Positions 40,346-48,390 of a DNA stretch of 64,000 nucleotides are shown in pieces. Below the pieces are notes generated by a model. It was given only the letters and a program-made list of their open reading frames with translations. It had not been told where the DNA came from and ran no database searches. The translations under genes were made by a program, and so were the position numbers. The DNA comes from JBGSBR01 sp041730495 (GTDB lineage Bacteria > Patescibacteriota > Microgenomatia > UBA1406 > GWC2-37-13). Location of the stretch: contig JBGSBR010000002.1 in NCBI GenBank assembly GCA_041730495.1, forward strand, positions 30,094-94,093. The letters run 5' to 3'. How positions within the stretch are numbered: position 1 is the first letter of the stretch; every line of letters starts with the position of its first letter.

Positions 40346-41128
40346 ATGTTGGGTAACATTGAAATAAATAAAATATCAGGTGGTGAACTAGCTACATTAC
40401 AAACTGATGTCAAAAAATACTTCAAGGACCGCAACACTAGAGCTCCTGGTCTACTTACCTCCTATTTAGGCACGAAAGGTTATGCAAGTGTAGCAAAAGA
40501 ACTTACCAGATATCGTCAACCCCTCGGAGAGAAACTTAGCCACGTTTTATTTAACGATCTATCTGCCAGAACTACTCGTGATATCGGCATCATGAAACTA
40601 CGCCAAATTATGACTGCGGAAGGAATAGATCCAAATATTCACTTAGTTTCAAGCCCTTTAGAAAGGCTTGTATATCTAAAGCAATTTCATCCTGAACTTG
40701 TATCAGCTTTCTCACCATTCGACATGCGTCCATTTGCACTGGATAGTGGAGATCATCCACATTTCCCAATTCCAGATGCATTTATTTTTGATACATATGG
40801 GGATGTTACTCATATAGTAGATATCACATCTCATCAAGACCCAGAACAACTTGAACGTAAAGCTGCAATCTTTGCAAGCGAAGGTTGGATAAAACCAGAA
40901 ATGTTAGCAGAGTACAGATATCCAAGTGAAACTGGATCAAAGCTGCCTCCACCTGGTATTATGTTTATGCTTCCAGGTTATCACGCACCAGAAGTAACAG
41001 CTCCCTATGCAAGTGCTGTTCCTATAGAAATTAGAGAAGACGTGCTTCCTGTATTTAGAAGATATTTACTTGAGAATGTACTACCAAAAGCTGCTCGCTG
41101 GCCACTTTCACCAGGTACACGTTTTTAA
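40346..41128 (+). CDS. Hypothetical protein
   Basis: 260 aa, unrecognised. It is soluble. DAFIFDTYGDVTHIVDITSHQD, then KAAIFASEGW, might be an Asp-rich nuclease-like beta region (D...D-x-T), but the family is not clear. The end (PIEIREDVLPVFRRYLLENVLP) is helical. It overlaps the convergent KAS III-like gene by 4 nt. Confidence 0.65.
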   Translation: MLGNIEINKISGGELATLQTDVKKYFKDRNTRAPGLLTSYLGTKGYASVAKELTRYRQPLGEKLSHVLFNDLSARTTRDIGIMKLRQIMTAEGIDPNIHLVSSPLERLVYLKQFHPELVSAFSPFDMRPFALDSGDHPHFPIPDAFIFDTYGDVTHIVDITSHQDPEQLERKAAIFASEGWIKPEMLAEYRYPSETGSKLPPPGIMFMLPGYHAPEVTAPYASAVPIEIREDVLPVFRRYLLENVLPKAARWPLSPGTRF

Positions 41129-42399
41129 TGTCCCTGGGATGAGCCTAGCTGAAGAGCCAACATTGTAAATGATGCACCAGCTCCTGCGATACTCAGTGCA
41201 AACGGTTTATCTGCTTGAATAGCTTGTTGATGTATAGCTCTTACTAATACAGTTGGTATAGACGCACCACTCGAGTTACCTTCTACCTTAAACCAACCAG
41301 TTGGTATATTATGTCCTGCTTTTAATACACCTTCATGCTGACCTTTGACAATCTGTAAACTCGCAGGATGATACAAAATAAAATGCAATGGATCATCTGG
41401 ATACTCAACAGCATACCGATTAAGAAAATCTACTGTAAGTTGCTTGCCATGTTTCAAAAAGAAACGAGTAGTGCCCATAGCTTGCATATTTATTACACGA
41501 TCAGGATATTGTGGATCAAGTTTGGGTAATGGCATACGCAAAAAATGGATATTATCACCGAGTGATTGTACTTGAGGTCCTGAGATAGAGCACATATCAA
41601 TATAAGGAGATACTACGCCAAGTACTTGATCTTTATCCTGGATATCATGAAACTCAGATAATGCTAGACCATCCTGAGCTCGCATTACACTCATATTTAC
41701 GTCAGGTTGTATGATCATACCTGCTGCTGCATTCGAAAACATGCGCACTGCAGTGGGATCTATCAGATCCGGATCATAGACACCAGGTGCAAGTCGAGTT
41801 AGACCTTCTACATTGAGATTAAGTACATTTTTACGCATTAAGTCTTTCCTATTAAAAAGATGATGCATACCCATACCAAATGAGTTGCAGGCAGCATAAA
41901 AATTTTGCTTATTAAAACTCTCTAGATGCCCTAAACCAATCCTATCTGCTATAAGTGATGCATAATCTGGGGTGACTGGTGAACCAGATGTTAAGTAAAT
42001 TGCGGAAATATCAGATAAACTCAACCCCTGCTGTTCAACAGTTTCAAGCGCAAGACGAGTAACAATATCTATCTCTTGAGTTGTAGCTTCTTCGGTCGTC
42101 AAGCCTTTTGCAGATCTATAAAGTCGATCGTAACCTGTATAACCAAGTGGAGTAGCATCCGGTGTAATCTCTAACACCAATTTTTCTAGAACATCAGTAT
42201 CAATGGGTACACCAAAATGGTAATCTACGCCAGAAAAACGACTGCCATTGGGTAGTTCACGAGTAAATCTATGTAGATCAAGAGTTTGGTCATGAGGTAA
42301 CGCGACTCTTTCATCATATGGCAGATCAGGATAGCGCGGTACATTTGGAGCTTTCTCATGATGCAATATTCGTTGTGCGTGTTCTCTTTCTGGATTCAT
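41125..42399 (-). CDS. 3-oxoacyl-ACP synthase III-like (thiolase fold)
   Basis: 424 aa, longer than FabH (about 320). The Cys-His-Asn triad of KAS III is recognisable: Cys in NFYAACNSFGMGMHH, His in FILYHPASLQIVKG, and Asn in VEGNSSGASIPTVL. An N-terminal extension of about 60 residues is present. No other fatty-acid genes are in the window, so a role in lipid or secondary-metabolite priming is open. A TAAAAT box lies about 9 nt before ATG. Confidence 0.8.
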   Translation of the reverse strand: MNPEREHAQRILHHEKAPNVPRYPDLPYDERVALPHDQTLDLHRFTRELPNGSRFSGVDYHFGVPIDTDVLEKLVLEITPDATPLGYTGYDRLYRSAKGLTTEEATTQEIDIVTRLALETVEQQGLSLSDISAIYLTSGSPVTPDYASLIADRIGLGHLESFNKQNFYAACNSFGMGMHHLFNRKDLMRKNVLNLNVEGLTRLAPGVYDPDLIDPTAVRMFSNAAAGMIIQPDVNMSVMRAQDGLALSEFHDIQDKDQVLGVVSPYIDMCSISGPQVQSLGDNIHFLRMPLPKLDPQYPDRVINMQAMGTTRFFLKHGKQLTVDFLNRYAVEYPDDPLHFILYHPASLQIVKGQHEGVLKAGHNIPTGWFKVEGNSSGASIPTVLVRAIHQQAIQADKPFALSIAGAGASFTMLALQLGSSQGH

Positions 42400-42427
42400 A
42401 AGGAAGTATTTTACTATAAAAACGTAG

Positions 42428-43111
42428 TTAGCTTATCACCAGTGTTATCTCACCCCTGTACTCACGATCTTTGATCTCCGAAGCGAGACCACGAGTAGTT
42501 TCTTCAAATTGCTTCGTCATTTCTCGCGTCACAGATACATTCATTTCAGGTAGATGTTCGGCAATAAGAGCTAAGGTTTCGTTGATCCGATGTGGTGATT
42601 CATAAAAGATGAAGGTCATATCTTTTTCGATTGATTTATGTTGTTGCAGTTTGGCGAAAACTTTTTTCACTTCATTAGTGCGTTTCGGTAAAAACCCCAT
42701 GAATGTGAAAACACTTGCTGGTGAACCTGAAAGAATCAATGAGTTTATCACTGCGGAGGGTCCAGGAATTACAGTGAAAGGCAGATCGTTTTTGATTGCA
42801 TGAGTTATGAGTAGAAATCCTGGATCTGAGATCACAGGCATGCCAGCTTGTGAGATAAGACTGATGATCCGTTGATCTTCGAGCATCTCGATGATCTCTG
42901 GCAGCCGCTCAAACTCTTGCTCTTTGGCATAGTGGATGATCTTTTGATCAGTTTTACGCTCGATCTTAAACATCTTAGCAATTTGTTGAAACAAAATGCC
43001 AGTACTACGCGTATCTTCGGACAAGATCACCTCAGACTCAAAAAGCGTACGAGCTTGACGCAAAGAGATGTCTTCAAGATTTCCGATCGGAGTACCTACG
43101 ATGTAAAGCAT
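42428..43111 (-). CDS. rsmI: 16S rRNA 2'-O-methyltransferase RsmI
   Basis: 227 aa of the tetrapyrrole-methylase fold. It starts LYIVGTPIGNLEDISLRQ and shows EDTR in VILSEDTRSTGILF, the SDPGF motif in AGMPVISDPGFLL, IPGPSAVINSLILSG and FYESPHRINETL. It methylates C1402 of 16S rRNA with SAM. It is shorter than the usual 270-290 aa; the C-terminal helical tail is missing. The minus-strand TATAAT (43118-43123) lies 6 nt before ATG. Confidence 0.92.
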   Translation of the reverse strand: MLYIVGTPIGNLEDISLRQARTLFESEVILSEDTRSTGILFQQIAKMFKIERKTDQKIIHYAKEQEFERLPEIIEMLEDQRIISLISQAGMPVISDPGFLLITHAIKNDLPFTVIPGPSAVINSLILSGSPASVFTFMGFLPKRTNEVKKVFAKLQQHKSIEKDMTFIFYESPHRINETLALIAEHLPEMNVSVTREMTKQFEETTRGLASEIKDREYRGEITLVIS

Positions 43112-43142
43112 GTTGATATTATACCTGAGTGATTATCTATAT

Positions 43143-43233
43143 CTGCAATAGGTGTCAGGAGGAAAGGGACACGTAAGCGCGCAATGAACAATGAGCACTT
43201 ACGGGTAAAGCCGACTGACAGAATCTATTGCAG
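43143..43233 (+). ncRNA. 91-nt structured element, copy 1 (before uvrB)
   Basis: The outer stem is CTGCAATAG/CTATTGCAG, followed inside by TGTCAG/CTGACA and CGTAAG/CTTACG. The apical hairpin is closed by GC-A-AT..AT-GA-GC. A second copy of identical length (45358-45448) differs at four bases only, forming two compensatory pairs. The apparent uvrB promoter (43278-43283) lies downstream, so the element may be a separate small RNA or a DNA element rather than a leader. Confidence 0.6.
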
Positions 43234-43289
43234 TTACTGTTTTACAAACCTATTTAGAATGACGTAGTAATCCGTGGTAAAATAGAAGC

Positions 43290-45356
43290 ATGTTCAAGCT
43301 GCAATCTAAATACGTCCCAACAGGTGATCAACCCAAAGCAATCGAAGGTCTGACTCGTGGTGTCCAAGCTGGTCTGAAAAACCAAGTCATGCTCGGTGTG
43401 ACCGGATCAGGTAAAACCTTCAGTATGGCCAACATCATCAAAGATCTGAATATGCCTGCTTTGATCATCTCACACAACAAAACCCTTGCTGGTCAGCTAT
43501 ATCAAGAGTTTCGTGACTTTTTCCCAGAAAATGCAGTGTCATACTTTGTTTCGTACTACGATTACTACCAACCAGAAGCTTATATTGCAGCAAGTGATAC
43601 CTACATTGAAAAAGAAGCTGAAGTAAATGAGCTCATCGATAAGCTGAGACTACAATCAACCACCAATATCCTGACTCGCAAAGATACCGTCGTCGTCGCG
43701 TCAGTGTCATGTATCTACAACATCGGCTCACCTGAAGAGTATGGTAAGTTCTTGATTGAGATCAAAAAAGGTGACTTCATTGATTGGAAACAAATGTCAG
43801 TCCGTCTCACAGAGTTACTTTATGAAAGATCTGAGTTTGACTTCAAACGCGGCACCTTCCGTATCCGTGGAGATCACATGGATATTTATCTGCCATATCA
43901 AGATTATGCAATTCGTCTTACAGAAAAGCTTAATCGAGTCGACAAAATCGAGATTATCGATCCACTGACTGGAGTACTTCTTTCAACAGATGCACGAGAA
44001 GAGATTTCGATCTATCCAGCCAAGCTGTATCTGATGGATCAATCAGTCCTCAAGTCTGCTGAAGAACAAATCCGTGCTGATCTCGACAAAGAGGTCGCTG
44101 ATCTCAAGAATCGTGGCAAGATGATCGAAGCTGATAGATTGCTGCGTAAAACGAACTATGACCTGGAGATGATCAAAGAAGTCGGATATGTAAACGGTAT
44201 CGAAAACTACTCACGTTACTTCGATGGTCGCAAACCTGGAGATCCGCCATATAGTTTGCTTGATTATTTCAGACTCGCTTATGGCAATAACTTCCTCGTT
44301 TTCATCGATGAGTCACACATGACGGTGCCACAAGTGCGCGGGATGTTTAATGGTGACTTCAGTCGCAAAGGAAACTTGATTGATTTCGGATTCCGCCTCA
44401 AAGCTTCATATGACAACCGACCACTAAAATTTGATGAATTCTATAAAATCCCGCCTCATTTCATCTATGTTTCAGCCACACCCAATGAATGGGAGATGGA
44501 TCAATCCACTGCAGAAGTCCAAGCTCGCAAACAAAAAGGCGATAAACTGCCACATGATGGCTGGGTAGAGCAGCTCATCCGACCTACCGGTATCATCGAT
44601 CCAGTGGTAACGGTGCGACCTGCGACATCCGAAATCCCAGATCTCATTAAAGAAATCGAAAAACGTGTCGCCAAAGGTGAAAAGATACTGGTAACCACTC
44701 TTACTAAGAAAACAGCTGAGGATCTGACAGAGTTCCTCAAGGAAAAGCAAGTCAGAGCAGCTTATCTGCATTCAGATATTCATACTCTAGAGCGATCTGA
44801 TGTACTTGATAACTTACGTAAAAACGAGTTTGATGTGTTGATCGGCGTCAACTTACTCCGTGAAGGACTAGATCTCCCAGAAGTCACACTTGTGGCGATC
44901 CTCGATGCAGATAAAGAAGGCTTCTTACGTTCACGCACATCACTGATTCAAACCATGGGACGTGCTGCCCGTAACACTACAGGTGAAGTCATACTTTATG
45001 CCGATGTCATCACCAAATCAATCAAAGCTGCCATGGAAGAGATTGATCGTCGTCGTACACTCCAATCTGCTTATAACAAAGAACATAATATCACGCCTAT
45101 GACGATCTTCAAACCAATCCGTGAAAAGATCGTGGAGCGACCTGAAGAAGATCTGATGCAGTTTGACAAAATGAATACCAACTTTGATCTTGAAGCGCTA
45201 GAAAGCATCGAATCAGAGTCAATGACGGCTTATGATAAGAAGAAAATGGTCAAGAAGCTCGAAAAAGAAATGAAACAACTAGTCGAAGACATGAACTTCG
45301 AAGCTGCGATCCGCGTCCGGGATAAGATCAAGGAACTTAAGGCTACAATGGCTTGA
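43290..45356 (+). CDS. uvrB: Excinuclease ABC subunit B
   Basis: 688 aa, standard length. Walker A is GVTGSGKT, the beta-hairpin region is SYYDYYQPEAYIAASDTYIEK, the DEAD-like box is FIDESH, and helicase motif VI is QTMGRAARN. The C-terminal UVR motif (EKEMKQLVEDMNFEAAIRVRD) binds UvrC. It verifies lesions in nucleotide excision repair. TAAAAT at 43278-43283 lies 6 nt before ATG. Copies of the 91-nt element lie on both sides of the gene. Confidence 0.97.
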   Translation: MFKLQSKYVPTGDQPKAIEGLTRGVQAGLKNQVMLGVTGSGKTFSMANIIKDLNMPALIISHNKTLAGQLYQEFRDFFPENAVSYFVSYYDYYQPEAYIAASDTYIEKEAEVNELIDKLRLQSTTNILTRKDTVVVASVSCIYNIGSPEEYGKFLIEIKKGDFIDWKQMSVRLTELLYERSEFDFKRGTFRIRGDHMDIYLPYQDYAIRLTEKLNRVDKIEIIDPLTGVLLSTDAREEISIYPAKLYLMDQSVLKSAEEQIRADLDKEVADLKNRGKMIEADRLLRKTNYDLEMIKEVGYVNGIENYSRYFDGRKPGDPPYSLLDYFRLAYGNNFLVFIDESHMTVPQVRGMFNGDFSRKGNLIDFGFRLKASYDNRPLKFDEFYKIPPHFIYVSATPNEWEMDQSTAEVQARKQKGDKLPHDGWVEQLIRPTGIIDPVVTVRPATSEIPDLIKEIEKRVAKGEKILVTTLTKKTAEDLTEFLKEKQVRAAYLHSDIHTLERSDVLDNLRKNEFDVLIGVNLLREGLDLPEVTLVAILDADKEGFLRSRTSLIQTMGRAARNTTGEVILYADVITKSIKAAMEEIDRRRTLQSAYNKEHNITPMTIFKPIREKIVERPEEDLMQFDKMNTNFDLEALESIESESMTAYDKKKMVKKLEKEMKQLVEDMNFEAAIRVRDKIKELKATMA

Positions 45357-45357
45357 T

Positions 45358-45448
45358 CTGTAATAGGTGTCAGGAGGAAAGGGACACGTAAGCGCGCAAC
45401 GAACAGTGAGCACTTACGGGTAAAGCCGACTGACAGAATCTATTACAG
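45358..45448 (+). ncRNA. 91-nt structured element, copy 2 (between uvrB and uvrA)
   Basis: Same structure as the copy at 43143. The outer stem is now CTGTAATAG/CTATTACAG (C-G changed to T-A). The apical pair is C-G in place of T-A (CAACGAACAGTG against CAATGAACAATG). All other bases are identical. It begins 1 nt after the uvrB stop and ends 72 nt before uvrA. Confidence 0.62.
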
Positions 45449-45520
45449 TACTGCAACTATCTTGATATTCGCTCTCAAACCTAGTACACTAGTAGATCCC
45501 GTTATTACTGGACACTTCAC

Positions 45521-48388
45521 ATGTTAAACACGATTCGCATCAAAGGTGCGCGCCAACACAATCTAAAGAATATCGATCTCGAGATACCGAAGCATAAGTT
45601 CGTAGTCTTCACTGGCGTCTCTGGCTCTGGTAAATCATCACTTGCCTTTGACACTATCTATGCCGAAGGTCAACGCAGATATGTCGAGTCACTCTCTGCC
45701 TATGCACGACAGTTCCTCGGTATCATGGACAAACCAGATGTCGATCTCATCGAAGGCTTATCACCATCAATCTCAATTGATCAAAAAACTGTCACTCATA
45801 ATCCACGCTCAACAGTCGGTACAATCACTGAAATTTATGATTATCTCCGTGTGCTTTTCGCACGTATTGGCCACCCACATTGTCCCAACTGTAATATCGA
45901 GATCCGCAAAATGACTGTCGATGAGATCGCTGGTCGTATGATGGAGATGATCGAGAAGCACGTTTTAACAGATAAAATCAAACCTCACTCACTACATATC
46001 GTGGCTCCTGTCGTCCGCAATCGCAAAGGTGAGTTCAAAGATCTGTTTACCAATCTCATGGGTAAAGGCTACAAACAAGCCAAAGTCGATGGCAAAGAGT
46101 TTGCGCTTGATGATGAGATTGATCTAATCAAAACCAATAAACACAACATCAGTGTTTATATCGACACCATCGCTGTGCGCTATGCTGATCTCAAAGATGA
46201 GGTTTTCGCAGCTAACCTGCGCTCACGCTTATCGACCGGGATCGAACAAAGTACTAATCTGTCAGATGGTATTGTCATCTTACAGCTTGAACAAGAGGAA
46301 CATATGTTCTCAGAGAAATTTTCTTGTCCAAACTGTAATCTTTCACTTCCAGAGCTTGAACCACGATTGTTTTCATTCAACTCACCACTCGGTGCCTGTC
46401 CAACCTGTAAAGGTATTGGAACTATGTATAAGATAGATCCAGATCTGATTTTGAATAGTAATCTCAGTATGAACGAAGGCGGGCTAATCCCGTATCCTAA
46501 GTTCTTTTTCCAAAGTACCTGGTATATGCGCGTCATCAAAACCGCAGCTGAAGAAGCTGGTATCAATCTCGATAAACCGCTTAGCACACTCACTGAAAAA
46601 CAACGCAATGTCCTCTTGCATGGTACAGATCAAGAGTATCAAGTCGAAGGTATGAATCGTTTTGGACGTTCGACATTCATCCATGAAAAATTTCCAGGAC
46701 TCGTGAAAGATCTCGAAAAACGCTACTTCGAAAGTGAAGGTGGCAATCCAGAGATCCAAAAGTACATGCGTGAAGAACAATGCGATGTCTGTCATGGTGC
46801 ACGCCTCAAACCAGAGATCTTATCTGTCACAATCGGTGGTCACAATATCTCAGAGAGTACTGATTGGTCAATTGTAAACTCGATCGAGTTTTTCGAAAAA
46901 GGTATCTACAAAGACATGAATGAATACGAACATGCGATCGCCAAACCTGTCTTGAAAGAAATTATCACTCGTTTGAGCTTCCTCAACAATGTGGGATTAT
47001 CGTATCTGAATGTTTCACGAGCTGCTAAGACTTTGTCAGGTGGAGAGCTACAACGTATTCGCTTAGCCTCACAGATCGGGACAGGACTTACTGGTGTGCT
47101 CTATGTACTCGATGAACCATCAATCGGTTTACACCCACGTGATGTCTCAGCTTTGATTAAGACACTGCATAATCTAAAAGATCTCGGAAACACCTTGATC
47201 GTCGTCGAACATGATGAAGAAACTATGGAGTCAGGTGATTATCTGGTCGAACTTGGTCCAAAAGCAGGTAAACATGGTGGGCAGGTTACCTTCACTGGTA
47301 CCGTCGATGAAATCAAAAATGATGAAAACTCGATCACCGGTCAGTACCTCTCGGGTCGTAAGAAAATTAGTGTATCAGAGCGTGATTTTACGACGAAAAA
47401 GGGCAGTATCGTGCTTCATAATGCGAAACAATTTAACTTAAAAGATGTCACTGTGAGATTCCCACTCAATAACTTGATCGCCGTCACTGGTGTCTCTGGT
47501 TCGGGTAAATCGACCTTGATCACTGAAACACTGTATCCGGCACTACGTATGCACTTGAATAATGTCTGGAACGAATCAATCGGCGATTACAATCGTATCG
47601 AAGGCTTTCAGTATATCGATCGCGTCTACCTAGTAGATCAATCTCCCATCGGTCGTACACCACGCTCGAATCCAGCGACCTATGTCGGCATGTGGGATGA
47701 AGTACGTGATATTTTCGCCAGTACCGTCGAAGCTCGCGCTCGTGGTTATCAAAAAGGGCGATTCTCATTTAATGTGAAAGGTGGCCGCTGTGAAAAATGT
47801 CAGGGCGCTGGTGTCATCAAGATCGAGATGCAGTTCCTGTCTGATGTCTACGTCAAATGTGATGTCTGTGAAGGCAAGCGCTATAATCGTGAGACGCTTG
47901 AGGTCAAATACAAAGATAAAACAGTCTATGATGTACTTGAGCTTACCGTCGATGATGCTGCTGAGTTCTTCGCCAATCACACCAAGATTTTCAATAAACT
48001 CAAGTTCTTGCAAAAGGTCGGACTCGGATACATCACACTCGGACAACCCGCACCCACATTCTCTGGCGGAGAAGCACAACGCATCAAACTCGCTGATGAA
48101 CTCTCACGTGCCACTCGAGGTCACACCATGTATATCCTCGATGAGCCAACTACTGGATTACATTTCCATGATACACAGAAGCTTCTCACTGCATTACACG
48201 AACTCGTGGAGCAGGGGAATACTGTAGTCGTGATTGAGCACAATCTCGATGTCATCCGCAATGCTCAGTATGTGATCGATATGGGTCCTGAGGGAGGAGA
48301 CAAAGGCGGAGAAGTGGTCTATCAAGGAGAACTTCCAGGGATCTTAGAATCTAAGACTTCGTATACGGGGAAATATTTAGCTAAATAA
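45521..48388 (+). CDS. uvrA: Excinuclease ABC subunit A
   Basis: 955 aa. Two ABC ATPase modules are present: Walker A GVSGSGKS occurs twice, with signatures LSGGELQRIRLA and FSGGEAQRIKLA and Walker B YVLDEPSIGLHP and YILDEPTTGLHF. Zinc modules are CPNCNLSL..CPTCKG and CEKCQGAG..CDVCEGKRY. It is the damage sensor that loads UvrB. It is separated from uvrB only by the second 91-nt element and about 70 nt. Confidence 0.97.
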   Translation: MLNTIRIKGARQHNLKNIDLEIPKHKFVVFTGVSGSGKSSLAFDTIYAEGQRRYVESLSAYARQFLGIMDKPDVDLIEGLSPSISIDQKTVTHNPRSTVGTITEIYDYLRVLFARIGHPHCPNCNIEIRKMTVDEIAGRMMEMIEKHVLTDKIKPHSLHIVAPVVRNRKGEFKDLFTNLMGKGYKQAKVDGKEFALDDEIDLIKTNKHNISVYIDTIAVRYADLKDEVFAANLRSRLSTGIEQSTNLSDGIVILQLEQEEHMFSEKFSCPNCNLSLPELEPRLFSFNSPLGACPTCKGIGTMYKIDPDLILNSNLSMNEGGLIPYPKFFFQSTWYMRVIKTAAEEAGINLDKPLSTLTEKQRNVLLHGTDQEYQVEGMNRFGRSTFIHEKFPGLVKDLEKRYFESEGGNPEIQKYMREEQCDVCHGARLKPEILSVTIGGHNISESTDWSIVNSIEFFEKGIYKDMNEYEHAIAKPVLKEIITRLSFLNNVGLSYLNVSRAAKTLSGGELQRIRLASQIGTGLTGVLYVLDEPSIGLHPRDVSALIKTLHNLKDLGNTLIVVEHDEETMESGDYLVELGPKAGKHGGQVTFTGTVDEIKNDENSITGQYLSGRKKISVSERDFTTKKGSIVLHNAKQFNLKDVTVRFPLNNLIAVTGVSGSGKSTLITETLYPALRMHLNNVWNESIGDYNRIEGFQYIDRVYLVDQSPIGRTPRSNPATYVGMWDEVRDIFASTVEARARGYQKGRFSFNVKGGRCEKCQGAGVIKIEMQFLSDVYVKCDVCEGKRYNRETLEVKYKDKTVYDVLELTVDDAAEFFANHTKIFNKLKFLQKVGLGYITLGQPAPTFSGGEAQRIKLADELSRATRGHTMYILDEPTTGLHFHDTQKLLTALHELVEQGNTVVVIEHNLDVIRNAQYVIDMGPEGGDKGGEVVYQGELPGILESKTSYTGKYLAK

Positions 48389-48390
48389 GT

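Noticed and set aside
43143..45448. 91-nt elements as a known riboswitch or miniature RNase P RNA
   Set aside because: GGAGGAAAG and GACAGAA recall RNase P conserved regions, but the element is far too short and lacks the rest of the core. I could not fit it to the glycine, c-di-GMP, TPP, FMN, SAM or preQ1 patterns.
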